A stretch of 64,000 nucleotides of DNA from Pachyseris speciosa (GCA_016490735.1 JAEMWC010000023.1:687501-751500), one strand, 5' to 3'; positions 35,222 through 49,388 are shown, counted from the stretch's first letter. Numbers and translations are program-made. The notes: generated by a model from the sequence alone, not told the origin.

Positions 35222-35822
35222 TATAATTCAATTGTATAATCACAAATACAACGGATAATTCAAATACACACATACCCGTAAAGAAATAACTGAAAAATTC
35301 CGCAGTTGATTTCGTTATCTTTTGAAATAAAAGTCTTTTGTTCACTGAGCACTCTTATTTAAAATTGTACTCAGAATACTAGAGGTGTTTCTTTCTCGTA
35401 TTCATGGGATCAGCCGACTGGCCTATGGCAGGCGAGAAACGCGGTGATGTGGTTGAAATCGGAGCAGGGGTCAAAGATCATCCGAAACTTCTCACCGTCG
35501 TGTAGCTGTGATTCCCACGCTTTCGGAAAATATGGCTAAACTGTCTTGTTCTTATTTCATTGGTATCATTTGTGAACGTTCTTGGAGTTACTAGCTACTA
35601 GCTACTAATTTTCCACTTCAAATTCCAATTTGAAGCATGTTTAAGCCTTCATTAAATCATCAGTATTCCCTTTTCAGCTAATCCTTTGAGAAAAATTATC
35701 TCTTCCCAAATATATCCAAAACTAAAAAAATCACAAAATACTTTACAACATGGCTTCTTGAAATCAGCCTGGGGATTTCTGATTGCTTCAAACACGAACG
35801 AGATATTAACGTTAAATCCATG

Positions 35823-36619
35823 CAGGGCTCGACACTAATACTCACCCACTTTCCATTGGAGAGGAAATTGGAAATTGGAAATTGGAGAGTAAAAAAAACA
35901 AAAACGAAAATGAACCAGAATATTCACCCGATCTGGAAAGTAAACTTTGGGCTATGATGGAAATCAGAAATTTCTTTTAAAAGGCTTTAGTCAAAATGTT
36001 TGCAAATGAAATGAGAAACTGAACTCTCACTGAGACATTGATTTCGTTCTTGATAATGAGAAATTTCGCCATGAATTCTCTCATTTCCACCATAAATTAT
36101 TGAAGGATCGAAAAGACTCCCAAGGAGGTCTGGGCACAACAATAATTTACACATAGTAAGCAATCTCGTACCCAGAGTCCTCAGGCTCTTTGGCCAGCGG
36201 TTGGTAGCCAGGAGAGACTCTGGGATAATGGACCGGCCATTTTCCCAGAAAATCTGGGGTGAAACAATGGAAGCCGTTACAGGCCAGCCAATCAAAAAAT
36301 CTCAATTTTTTCCATTATCCCAGAGTCTCTCCTGGCGACTAACTGCTGGCCAAAGAGCCTGAGGACTCTGGGTACGAGATTGCATAGTAAGTGAATGCGA
36401 CGTATTGGAGATACGTAGCAGTAAAGAATGAGTCTATTTTGGTTCGATTTTACACAGACAAATAAGACACTGTCAATGAGACATGGTAAGAAAAACATTG
36501 TGCATAGCAACTATGATACCGTAATCTATTTTGAAAAGTAAAATTTTGAGGTGGAAAGTAAGTTTTGAAATCTGTTTTCCAAAGTGGAAAGTGGTGTCAA
36601 ACGTTAGTGTCGAGCCCTG
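35823..36619. mobile_element. hAT-type MITE (CAGGGCTCGACACTAA ends)
   Basis: Inverted termini CAGGGCTCGACACTAA (35823) and TTAGTGTCGAGCCCTG (36619). CAGGG starts are usual for hAT elements. The interior is non-coding and interrupted by a nested palindromic MITE at 36161-36382. Confidence 0.7.
36161..36382. mobile_element. Nested palindromic MITE with CATAGTAAG duplication
   Basis: Arms of about 73 bp (CAATCTCGTACCCAGAGTCC ... and complement) around a ~75-bp centre. The 9-bp CATAGTAAG at 36152-36160 recurs at 36383-36391 as target duplication (8-9 bp). It was inserted into the hAT-type MITE. Confidence 0.8.
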
Positions 36620-37297
36620 CATGTCAAGCGACGAAAAACCGATGTTCAGGTGTACACCCGCCGTAAAACGAACGATTTCAGAAAATTCAAAATGGAATTG
36701 CCATCAAACTAATAGATGTCAAGAAAATCACGAGTTTAATACGTCTGTCGAAATTAGAACTGAAACAACAATTTTATGACTTTATAGGACAAAACAGGCT
36801 TATCACCAAAGCGAGCCTACACCTGTTGCGAGTCTAACAATTGCCTCCCTAAAGAGCTTTTCAACTCATATATAAGGTTATTCGCATCGAACATGTGCTG
36901 AAGATCCTTCATGCGAGTGAACCGGTGAACGTGACGGGGAAGCATTTTGTACGAATTATTTTTCACAACAACAGAGAGATATTAAAGAGTATTAAAGCAA
37001 GGGCTGATACTACGTAGAATGGTTTTAAGTTTTATGTACTATGTTTCGGCTGGCCAAACCAGCCTTCTTCAGGTACAATGAGAATTTACATTGGAAGGGG
37101 TGTTTATGTAGTAATATGCGGGAAACACGTAAAACTAAGATGATTGACAGTGTAAAATAAAATTCTAGGGAAAAAATCTAAAAAATGATTAACTTTATAA
37201 CTAAAAATTAACTAATATGTTTCTTCGCGGATGTTAAGACCTTCAGAATCGATTGTTCAGCCGTTTGAAATTTAAAAAAAACTTTCCTGCTCCTTAC

Positions 37298-37495
37298 GTC
37301 AGTGGCTTCATAACTCAGTTGGTAGAGCATCGAACCGGTATCGCGAGGTCACGGTTTCAGACCCCGTTGAAGTCCTGAATTTTTTTCAGGCTTCTTTACA
37401 CAATTACATAAATTGCGTTCACAACTGCGAGGATCATTTCTTCATTTCATTTCCGCAGTTCATATCTGATATATTTCATATATCATTCACAGATG
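37298..37495 (+). mobile_element. tRNA-derived SINE (Thr-like head)
   Basis: Head GCTTCATAACTCAGTTGGTA with anticodon region CCGGTAT and a degenerate B box GGTTTCAGACCCC. It is followed by TTTCAGGCTTCTTTACAC and a body ending CATATATCATTCA. The head is not a clean tRNA, so I read it as a SINE. It lies within the Penelope-like remnant. Confidence 0.7.
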
Positions 37496-37673
37496 CATAT
37501 CAGTCAGCCAAAAGAAAAAAGCAAGGCTGACACCACGTGAAAAAAGATGCCTTTGCGAGACATCAACACGAGCGAAACTCGATAAAGTAGGCTAGTGCAA
37601 CTGTGGACAGCTTCTTCGTCCTATTTGCAGCTTTATTTGGGACTCAGCAGCACGTTGTAACAAAATGGTGTGG

Positions 37674-37775
37674 CCTGGGACCCGGCTCCGCAGTCACAGG
37701 GTTTCGGAGCGAAAAGAAGGAACGTGGCGAAACAAATCGGCTTCGCTCTCAATTTTTTTTCGCCACGTTCCTTTA
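37674..37775. mobile_element. Partial copy of the AGCCTGG-type MITE
   Basis: GGCCTGGGACCCGGCTCCGCAG, then GAACGTGGCGAAA and TTTCGCCACGTTCC resemble 35062-35221, but the right terminal arm is missing. Confidence 0.65.
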
Positions 37776-37849
37776 AGATAGCAAATGTAATATTCTAATA
37801 TCTCCGAGAGAAAAGGAAATAATAATAATAATGATGATGATGATGATAA

Positions 37850-38150
37850 TAATACCGTGAGATCAGTCAGGGAAAAGAGCCTGACTGTGAGGGATTTCAC
37901 TGTTGAAAACGATTTGGATGCACCCATAATAACTGAAACATGGCTGAGACCAGGAGAGACTAAACGACGTTTAAAAGACCGATTTAATGAACACCGCCGT
38001 ACCATAGATAACCTAACACCAAATCTAAATCTACCATAGTCGCGGAACAATTCCTCTCTTCTCCTAGCCAAACTGCTAACGACATGCAATTAATCCCCAT
38101 TGAAAAAATATTTTCTAACAGAGACTCAATCCGTAAGGCCAGAGATTGAT
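37850..38150 (+). pseudogene. GIY-YIG endonuclease relic of a Penelope-like element
   Basis: One frame reads RPGETKRRLKDRFNEHRRTI, corresponding to the Y.G.T...l..R...H segment of GIY-YIG nucleases, with a further FSNRDSIRKARD matching the ...r...E.. helix. The catalytic Arg region is partly preserved. The N-terminal GIY motif is lost and a stop interrupts it near 38040. Such nucleases nick target DNA for Penelope retrotransposition. Confidence 0.65.
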
Positions 38151-38387
38151 TGATCCTGAAGGTCTTAACATCCGCGAAGAAACATATTAGTTAATTTTTT
38201 GTCATAAAGTTTATCTTTTTTTACAATTTTTCTGGTATTTTATTTTAAACTGTCAATCATTTTAGTTTTACGTGTTTCCGGTTTAATACTACATAAACAC
38301 CCCTTCCAATGTATATTCTCATTGTACCTGAAGAAGGCTGGTTTAGCCAGCCGAAATATAGTACACAAAACTTAAAGGGAACCTCTA

Positions 38388-38465
38388 CTCTTACAACAAA
38401 TTGAGCCTAAACTGTTGGAAATAATTACTAATTTCCAAAATTTAGTTTATAACGTGGGAATAGCA
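38388..38465 (+). repeat. Dispersed repeat, partner of 2135-2245
   Basis: CTCTTACAACAAATTGAG then TGTTGGAAATAATTACTA and AACGTGGG, inverted relative to the copy at 2135-2245. Confidence 0.55.
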
Positions 38466-38627
38466 TTTCAAGTGCAAAAAAATGGGTATCATTAACGCCT
38501 TTTTTCACTTTTAAATTTCCCAGGCGCCGCCATTTTTGTTTTGTGACGTCAATGTGTTGTAGCTATTGTCAGGGAGTAAATGAAGCAGAAAATCCTTTGT
38601 GTTAAACAATAGGCCATTTCGGAAAAT

Positions 38628-38767
38628 ACCATAATACTCTTTGTTTGTCCTAAAAAATTTTGCATAAGCATTGTTTTTGTTTTCTCTTGTGACCGTTGTA
38701 AGTCCCAAGAGAAAATGGAAACAATGCTTATGAAAAATTTGGGAGGACAATCAGAGAGTATTATGGT
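38628..38767. mobile_element. Palindromic MITE (ATAATACTCTTTG arms)
   Basis: Arms of about 63 bp: ATAATACTCTTTGTTTGTCC ... CTCTTGTGAC and GTCCCAAGAGAA ... GAGAGTATTAT, with a 6-nt loop. Near-perfect hairpin, non-coding. Confidence 0.8.
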
Positions 38768-39129
38768 TATCAGGATGTAAAGGGCTTAATGTGGTCTCTA
38801 AATAGATTGCATATTGACCGTTCATCATACCAGGCTCTATACATTGAACCTTGTTGTCCTCAGAATCAAGCGTTGCCACACCACGTGTCCCGGAGTGCAA
38901 GGAGTCCAATGTCCCACAACGGTGCATGTCTCGCAAAGCAAATGTAGACGACCAATATCAATCTTAACATTAAAATGCATGGATCAAACCATGCTGAAAG
39001 AAGACACAGCATATCTGCTTACACTGATGAGAATTACAGTAATAAGCCACAGGCGTTTCCACATAAACATCGACCACCATGAAACCTCTCGTCTGCATTT
39101 CCAGAAAACTGTGTTTGAGTCTTTGTGAA

Positions 39130-40310
39130 TCATTTTTGAGCACTTTCTGGAAGAATGAAATCCCCGACGAATTGTTCGAAGTAGGGACAAGGCCTTTCCT
39201 TTTTTTCTCTTTACTATATAGAAGCCTGTAGTCTCAAGGAAAAATTCACTTGGTTGTTAACAAGCAGATAATTTGCATTTTTTAAGAAACACTGGTTGTG
39301 TCGACTCTGATACCCTTGGCAACATATTGTGTATTTAGGTCTAATTATCCTCCAGGCTTAAAACTAAATCGCGCAACAAAAACCATGTCCATGTGTGCAG
39401 TATATCTAAGGAAAGTGCTAATCCCTGAAGGCCCTTAAAAGCCCTGTAAAGTAATTCTAGATCTCAAGGACCCTTCAAAAGCCCTCGAAGAGAAGAAATT
39501 CTGCTGAATTGGTTGAAAACTCCTTGAATGTTTGCTTGGATGGGACATAAAAGGATGATATCATCTTAACTCTAAGAAACGTTAAAAACAAAAAATGGGT
39601 GCAGATTTGTGAAAATCAAGCACAGAGTGATAAGGGCATCTTAGCCTGTACTGGAAAGCTCCTTGAAAACTCAGTTTCTGGTCAACTGTAGTATAAAGTA
39701 ACGACCAAATTTAGTGTACTTTACTGCAACAAGTGCCGATATGTTTACATGTTTACTGATATGTTAATGCGGACAGCCCTAGTAAACTGTACCTAGGATA
39801 AAAGACATGAGGGGACATCCAATGTTTTGGGCTCTCAAACAAGAAATTATTTGTAACACTGACATCAAACAAAAAAAACATAAGTTAAAATATGAACATT
39901 AACCTTCTGTATACCTTGTTGGGAAACCAAGGAAATCTTTTAATTGTTCGAAATTCAGTATTTTACATAAACTTTACTGGTTTCGGTCATGTTGGTGCCT
40001 CACAAAGTTAACATATTTTATCTAGTATCACCTTCGCTTTTTTAATCTAACCGACAAACCCTCGGAACTGAAACCATTCAACTTTTCAGCGGCTGCACGG
40101 ACAAAAATATCAAAGACTTTAATATCAAATCTAAATAGCCAAGTCTTTTGCAATTGTCTAAATTGTCTATATTTAGATTAAAATTAGATTTAAAATTGAT
40201 TTCAGTGGAATGAATTCTTGTCTCGTTGGTCATGGCTTTAACGCCTTCGCACCAATAGGAGCTATGACCGCAAACGAGGCTGATTCCACGAATCGAAAGT
40301 AGATCTCAGA
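39130..40310. other. Gene-free stretch
   Basis: No coding region, RNA gene or structured repeat recognised. A short phrase AAAAGCCCT is repeated near 39440-39485. Confidence 0.5.
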
Positions 40311-41109
40311 TACCATGAAAGTCGTCTTTTAAGCCAAGCCGAAAAACTGAAGTCCTTAATTCGTGACTGGATTCCAAAGAGGAAAAACGCCGTCCATACC
40401 TTACGAGTCATGGCACCACTTCAGTTGCAGCGTTTGGTGTCATGGCTGTGGGATTCGGTCTTTCCTTTGTAACCGGTGGAGCATCTCTTACACTTGCCAT
40501 CGCGATAGTCTCTGGAGTTGGAGGGGGTTTGGGTGCTGCCGGTGGAATGGTCAGTACCGGCTCTTCGATAATCGAAGCCTGCATAAAAAAGAACAAGTTT
40601 ATCACTGCTCAGAAGATCATCGATGAAGACCGAGGAGCCATCGAAGCTATTGAAGTACTTTGGAAGCAGTTTGAGGAAGAAGTGCAGTGGGGCAAAATAA
40701 AGAATGGTATCATCAAGGCGGGATTCCGCGCTACAAGCATCTTAGCGATCTCTGTGACGACTGGCATAAGTGTCGAACGTGCGGCTGCGGTGAACTGTGG
40801 GGGCGACTGCTGCCAGCAAAGGAGGTGAAGCCGGCTTTGTTTCGCGGCCTCAGTAATAGCAAGAAAGTCTTTCACATTGGTGGCTTGGCATTGAGTACTG
40901 TTTTCTTGCCATTTGACATCTATTCATTGGTTACGAACGCAATGGAAGTTGATGCGGCTAGGAAAGGCAAGAAGGGCCCTGAGAGGGCCGAGCCAGAAGT
41001 AGTCGAGAAGCTACGAGAACTTGCAGATGAATTGGGAAAAGGAATGCCAGAAGAGGATGAACTTTTTCGACAAGTAGATGAGTTTGTCTCAACGGCAACC
41101 GAGGAATGA
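40311..41109 (+). pseudogene. Apolipoprotein L-like gene, frameshifted
   Basis: Successive plus-strand frames reproduce an apolipoprotein L-like protein: an N-terminal amphipathic segment (SQAEKLKSLIRD, about 40326), a glycine-rich double hydrophobic hairpin (40442-40570; GLSFVTGGASLTLAIAI, then SGVGGGLGAAGG), a middle helical part with TTGISVERAAAV (to about 40795), then HIGGLALSTVFLPFDIYSLV (40875) and a charged C-terminal helix ending at 41109. Family order is correct, but three frame changes are needed (near 40366, 40797 and 40853). No splice sites explain them. APOL proteins are membrane-inserting and linked to innate immunity in vertebrates; the role in cnidarians is unknown. It is either a recent pseudogene or has assembly indels. 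Confidence 0.7.
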
Positions 41110-41784
41110 TATGAGGAAATGAATGAAATGAGGAAACGGTCTGTTAAGGAGCAAAAATGAGCTGCTTTCAAGCTACACTTGAAGTTTGCTTTGACTGTAC
41201 CGGTTTTCACTGAAGTATTCCTTTAACGCGAAAATTTGGTTTATCAACTGAGTTGATAATGTAAATTGGCCATCGTGAAGAGATTGAAAAGCTGACGTTT
41301 CAAGCGCTAGCCCTCAAGAATTTTTGGTTTTTTAGTCTAAATGTCTCTTCCATAAACCCCACTTAAAGAATCACAGAGCGACGAAAAGTATTTAGGTTGA
41401 TTAGATTAAAACTTTGGTAGGTTTTAAGTCTTCATGTAAAGAATCATGTTCAGAAAGTCGGACAAGTTGTCTATAGAAATATTTCAAACATTGATTTTTG
41501 TGTTTAAACTCTCAGTTATGTTTATGTATGACATGTAAAACCAACTGAACCATCAAATCAGCCGTGCCCTTCCGAAACACGGTGACATTGTGAACTGAGA
41601 ACTAGAATTTACATTTTCCTTCAGCCGGACAGTGCAGAGTGACGAGTCAGTGAGGATTCGCTAACGAGGACATCAAAATAAAGAGTCATGATTGTATTTA
41701 TGTTCATGCATCACTAGACTGGTAGCATTTCCTGCTAGGGTCTAAAGTAATCCACACAAAAGCGCAAGATCGCCATGCAAGCAG

Positions 41785-41905
41785 TGCGGGCGTGAGGAGG
41801 GGAGTGCGGGGGGAGGGGAGTGCGGGAGGAGGGGAGTGCGGGGGGAGGGGAGTGCGGAGGGAGGGGAGTGCGGGGGGGAGGGGAGTGCGGGGGGAGGGGG
41901 CATCT
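41785..41905. repeat. G-rich minisatellite (GGGGAGTGCGGGGGGA)
   Basis: Six to seven units of about 18 bp on a purine-rich plus strand, with G-quadruplex potential. Pro/Ser-rich minus-strand frames are artefacts. Confidence 0.85.
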
Positions 41906-41989
41906 TCCAATAACCATGCACAAATATTTGTATCAAATGTTCAAGCAAGCAACCGTGGACAATAATCCTGCTGGTATACTTTGGATCAA

Positions 41990-42300
41990 ACTGGTGATCT
42001 GATCGGCGTAATAAAATCAACAAAGAGTATAAAAGCAAGGGCCGATACAACGTTAGTCGCCTTCGCAGCCTTTTTTTTTGGGGGGGGGGAGGTGGGGGGC
42101 GTCACGTCCCAAAAAACGGCCGCGAAGGAGACCAATACAACGTAGAATGGTTTTAAGTTTTGCGTACTATATTTCGGCTGGCCAAACAAGCGTTCTTCAG
42201 GCACAATGAGGATTTACATTGGAAGGGGTGTTTATGTAGTAATATACCGGAAACACGTAAACCTAAAATAACTGGCAGTGTATAATAAAATACTAGAATA
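41990..42300 (-). mobile_element. Penelope-like terminal repeat, split by a MITE
   Basis: The minus strand matches the terminal repeat at 38160-38392 and 37010-37230 (CTGAAGAACGCTTGTTTGGC then CAGCCGAAATATAGTAC, TAAACACCCCTTCC). No coding part is attached. It was interrupted at 42054-42134. Confidence 0.7.
42054..42134. mobile_element. 81-bp MITE nested in Penelope repeat
   Basis: Ends AGTCGCCTTCGCAGCC and GGCCGCGAAGGAGAC are inverted repeats around poly-T/poly-G. The duplication ATACAACGT (8-9 bp) lies at 42045-42053 and 42135-42143. hAT-like by duplication size. Confidence 0.75.
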
Positions 42301-42719
42301 AAAAGAGGGTTGTCCAAGTTTCAATCTCGCACAGCGGTCTCTCACCACAGAATCGAAGCGAATGAGTGATTCGTTTCTGCTTTGCAACAAATCGACTGTC
42401 CCAAACAGTTTTGTCAGAGTTTAGAGAACTTTGATATCACGACGGACTTCATTTTACTGCTCAGTTAAGGCGGGGTTCCACCTGAACATTGTTTTTTTCG
42501 TCACTTAACGCGAATGTAACGTTAATATCTCGTTCGCGTTTCAAGTAATCAAAAATCCCCAGGTGTGTAGTGGGATGTTTTGCGATTTTGTTGACGACTT
42601 TTTGGTAAATTTGAAAAGAGAGAATTTTTCGCAAAGGATTAGCTGTAATGAAGTTTTGAAATTGGAACTTGAAGTTGGAAATTAGTAGATGGACACCAAA
42701 CAGTTCCCCACCAACCTGG

Positions 42720-42795
42720 ATTGTCCTTGTGGGGTGTCAGCTGTCTGGTGGTGTTTCTTGTCCTTGTGGGGTGTCAGCTGCCTGGTGGTGTTTCA
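42720..42795. repeat. Tandem duplication, ~37-bp unit x2
   Basis: TCCTTGTGGGGTGTCAGCTG followed by CCTGGTGGTGTTTC, twice with one base change. Confidence 0.8.
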
Positions 42796-42885
42796 AAACG
42801 TTTAACGCTTTTCTCTCTCCTTACAATTTCACTCCAATTCACGTAGAACCCCACCTTAGACAACTCCGCTGTTATGACAACACAC

Positions 42886-42949
42886 AACCTCGCTCCCAGG
42901 GCTTTTTCCCTCCCTCAGGTTGGAGAAAAGCCCTGGGAACGAGGTTGGG
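42886..42949. mobile_element. 64-bp palindromic mini-MITE, second copy
   Basis: Same family as 34398-34459 (AACCTCGCTCCCAGGGC ... GCCCTGGGAACGAGGTT), flanked by an independent 8-bp duplication CAACACAC (42878-42885, 42950-42957). Confidence 0.8.
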
Positions 42950-43726
42950 CAACACACAGGAGCCCATCACTGCAAAACAACTGTTAACGTTTTACCAGAA
43001 AGCACAACTCCCGAGATGATTGCAACGCTTTATTGAAATAAAAACCAACTTTGTCAATAGCGAGTGAAATGCCTAATGTCTTTTGCCCCAGAGCGTATTT
43101 GTCGGTATTCGACAGCCCTCCACCTCCCTCACGAAGCCCCGACCGAAATTTTGCGGGCTTTGGAAACGAAACATTTCTTTTGACATACGTATGTCGGGTA
43201 TCGCTCGGAGACTACTCCGACAAAACAAACCTTTCAGCCAAGATCGACGAAGGGATCGAGAATTGACGTTTTGACTGTTCAAACCGTGCCCGTGGCGCCT
43301 CAATACTTTCAAGGCCACAGGAAAGATGCATGTTAACTTTGCCAATGGCGGCCTTTTTCTGTTCATTTCGCAAGATCTGAATAACTAAAATCAAATAATT
43401 TATTCAAATGAAAATTATATTGACACATTGTTCCTCCCTGAAAACAAACAATTGTTTTTCTGACTGCGTCAGTGGTCAAGGATAAGTAGTAAGCGGTTGG
43501 TAAAGAAATTATAATCGGGGAAAAAGAACTTGAAAAAGCGAGCGCTATCTTGTTAAGTGCGCGGTGCCTAACATTTTGCTTCTATTCTACCTGCCCACCT
43601 TTATTATGATCGTTAAAAAAGGGAAAAAAGTTCAGGGCGAAAATATGTTTTATTTCTCAAACAAAAATTATTTGGCATCTTACATCAGAGACTAAAAGCG
43701 TCACCAAAGAGATATTGTAATATATT

Positions 43727-43732
43727 TTTATT
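43727..43732 (-). promoter_or_regulatory. Poly(A) signal of the canonical actin
   Basis: AATAAA on the minus strand, 161 bp after the actin stop codon, in AT-rich 3' sequence. Confidence 0.55.
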
Positions 43733-43892
43733 GTATTTTTTTTTTCTGTAAAACATCTATCAAAACTTTCAAAACTTAAAATGTCTCGAAACAGTCAGGA
43801 AAGGAGAGGATTGTTTGTCCGGTTGAACGTTCCGGCCTCCACTTTGGCCAATAAGTTCAAGTCGTTATGAAAGTCTAGAACACAAGGCCTGT

Positions 43893-46723
<2,831 letters not shown>

Positions 46724-46848
46724 TCAAAGTGTCCTAACTGAACAAGCGATGTACTTTCGTCTCTACGCACAACCAAACAGGAGTGAGATGTGGGCAGGGC
46801 TGCCTGAGGTTATGTACCCGGGCAGCAACCGCAGCGTCATTTCTTTCG

Positions 46849-46858
46849 CCTTATTTGG
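46849..46858. promoter_or_regulatory. CArG box upstream of actin
   Basis: CCTTATTTGG, a perfect SRF site about 140 bp before the actin ATG. CArG boxes near actin promoters are conserved across animals. Confidence 0.7.
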
Positions 46859-46959
46859 TCATGATTTCAGCCTGTCGTGGCAGCATTGAATTCAAAACAT
46901 TCAACAGGAAAGGAAACCTGAAAGGCGAGTGACATTCATGACGTCATGATAACGCCGCT

Positions 46960-48060
46960 CCTCATTGCTATGGTGACAGTACTTGCAAAGAGTGGAGGAA
47001 TTGCTTGATCACGGCGATTCAAGTGTTTGGTTGCGTTTGCAAAGAGATTTGTCTTGCTCACCAAATACGGTTATGGAAGAATTTCCGCCGACAGGTTTGC
47101 GAGAACAGAGCCAGATACAGGGGAAGTCGAAAATTTCTTATTGTTCATTTGATAATCTGTAGCATGTCACGTCACGGACACTTCTGCTCAGTATGGGACT
47201 AGGTAGATGCCAGTTAAGATATCACGAACGCCTTCTCAGATTGCTGAAAGCATGCAAACATTATCTTTTCTGAAAACGATAAACATTTGTGTGAGTTTTA
47301 GACAACATGTTCATTCACAGAACCTTTCCCGAGCGGAACAGATACTTTGTAATTTCGTATTCCTGATGAACTTACACAAGTGACCTTGCGACACAAGGGG
47401 CGGTATGGAATACATTTCATCCAAAAATCCTTCCGAGCTGTCTTCCGATCTATGGCATTTTTTGGTTGTAACCCATTCGTGCCCAAAAACGCCTGTTATG
47501 TTGAGCTGAAAAAAGGGTAAAATATCTTAAAATTCGTTTCATTTAAATATCGTCAACGAACATTATTATTATTAATTATTTGCCGCCTTAGGCGGGTTTC
47601 GAACAATAAGCCTAACGAAAATACAAAGTTGGCGGTGTTATTAGCGTTCAACTTTGTCTTCGCTGCTGAGTAAACAAAAACGTTCTGAAGCTACAGTGCG
47701 CAGATCTATAGCCTACGTGACGTCGGCGTCATCCAGCCCCACCCAGTTCACAGAGAATAAAGAGCCACGCGCCCTGAAGCAACAGAAGAAGTTGTGTGAT
47801 ACATTTTAATTTTCTACATCTGTGCATGCAATGGTTTTTGTTCAAGTGTCTGCCACTTGTTCGTGCTGCTGTTCGATTTAGATATTTCCCAAGTGGCAGA
47901 CTGACATTTGGTGACGAAAATCTGAGAGATTTCTCTTTTTTATTAACGCATCTATTGTGTGACAATAGAGTATGTCAACGGATATTCACCGAGCAGCAGT
48001 GGTTTGACGAATCTAATCTAATCTAATCTGTTATCAAAATATTACACAGACCTTTCAGAT
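46960..48060. other. Gene-free stretch
   Basis: No recognisable gene or structured element apart from a TAATC microrepeat near 48015. Short open frames lack similarity to known families. Confidence 0.45.
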
Positions 48061-48065
48061 AGAGT

Positions 48066-48433
48066 TCCTTTGGGACCATTAGGGATCAAGAAACGAGGAC
48101 GGCGACGGCAACGAAAACTTTTCCCTGAGATATAACGTCTCGTTATTGTAGCACTTTCGCGGTTATTCCAATTTGTTCAACTTGTAAAATGTCGGCGAAC
48201 TACTCAGGAACTAAATTTCTATGAACGGCATTAAAGTAAAGAAAAAGAAAGAAAACATTGTCATGATCATGTGCTCATATTCGCGCCAAAATCTAAAATT
48301 TGGTCATTTCACGTTGTTGTTTTGCAGAGGACGGCAAAGAAATGTATCTGTTTTTGCTCATTAAACCTATTGTTTTGCACACGATCTCGTTGATGTTCCC
48401 GTCCTCGTTCTTGAACTCCCTATTACAAAGAGG
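48066..48433. mobile_element. MITE with GAACGAGGACGG-type ends
   Basis: The left end (CCTTTGGGACCATTAGGGAT ... AACGAGGACGGCGACGG) and the inverted right end (CCCGTCCTCGTTCTTGAACT, CCCTATTACAAAGAGG) pair imperfectly over about 45 bp. The interior is non-coding. Confidence 0.55.
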
Positions 48434-48435
48434 AT

Positions 48436-48842
48436 CCCGGGGAGAGGGTACTCCCAGAAAAATTGGGTGGGGTGTGCGGCCCGCTTCCTAAAACCTTTAC
48501 CCTATTGCAGACCAAATTCTGCGATTTTCCCTACCCTATTCCAGACCTGACCAAAACTTTGATACCCTATTTCAAACCTATTTCACGTACACGGTTGCGT
48601 AAACACAATTAAAAGACTAAAAGGGAGGGCTTTTGTTGATGGTCTTAACGCCTAATGATGAAGTAGCTTCTTCGAATTCAAGACTGGAGTGCAAACCAAA
48701 CCCTATTTCAGACCAAAATGGTCAAAATCGATACCCTATTTCAGACCAAAACGGCTAAAAAGCCATACCCTTTGGGGCCGCACATATCACATACCTATAT
48801 AGTCCATATGAGGGAGTACCCCCCACGGCACTTCCCCCGGGA
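48436..48842 (-). mobile_element. MITE with CCCTATTTCAGACC repeats, complete copy
   Basis: Ends CCCGGGGAGAGGGTACTCCC and GGGAGTACCCCCCACGG are inverted repeats. The interior holds at least five copies of TACCCTATTNCAGACC. A second copy, opposite orientation and split by a LINE, is at 53597-54960. Confidence 0.75.
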
Positions 48843-49388
48843 GAAATTTGCATCAAATCCTCACAGGAGACCAATTTGAAGTGTGGCCCAAGTTTCATTT
48901 CACCCCAGAATCATTGACACAAATCCTTAGCTCTTCATTCACGTGAGACCCAAACTGGCGACTACTAGTGGATCCATAAGTGATATCAAAATCCTGCACA
49001 ATTTATATTAGTAAACGAGACGAGACGTCCTGCCTCTTTAGTGTAAGAGCCACCCCACCCCACCCCCCTCTTCTCCCCACCCCTCCTACCTTGGAGAGTG
49101 AGTTCACAACCGAAAACAAGCGCATGCTCATCTCCCGCGTTTTGCTTTGGTTAGTCGCTTTGGGGATTTTACTGAATTCTTCGTCTCGCCCTTCTTGGCG
49201 AAAAAAAACGAGCTAAAATTGGAATCTGAACGGATTCTTCCAAGGTTCCAATTTCGTAAAAATCTGAAAGGCGTATCTCGTGAAAGTACTGCTCAGAGAT
49301 TTCAATTGACAGGTCACAGGAAATGACCTTAACTGCCTTGGACATCATAATAAACAACACTTGAGAAGACAGTTCTTAGAATGCCCAT

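Larger units (their letters stand above)
37010..38392 (+). mobile_element. Penelope-like element remnant with inverted pseudo-LTRs
   Basis: The right terminal repeat (38160-38392) is mirrored at 37010-37230: both contain GTACCTGAAGAAGGCTGGTT and, further out, TAAACACCCCTTCCAATGTA in opposite orientation. Between lie a GIY-YIG endonuclease relic (about 37940-38145), a SINE and a MITE half. The reverse transcriptase region is absent. Confidence 0.7.

Noticed and set aside
37307..37378. Functional tRNA-Thr at the SINE head
   Set aside because: The B box is degenerate (GGTTTCAGACCCC), the anticodon loop lacks the usual T33, and it continues into a SINE body.
41704..42050. Pro/Ser-rich minus-strand proteins
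   Set aside because: All three frames open because of the GA-rich minisatellite.
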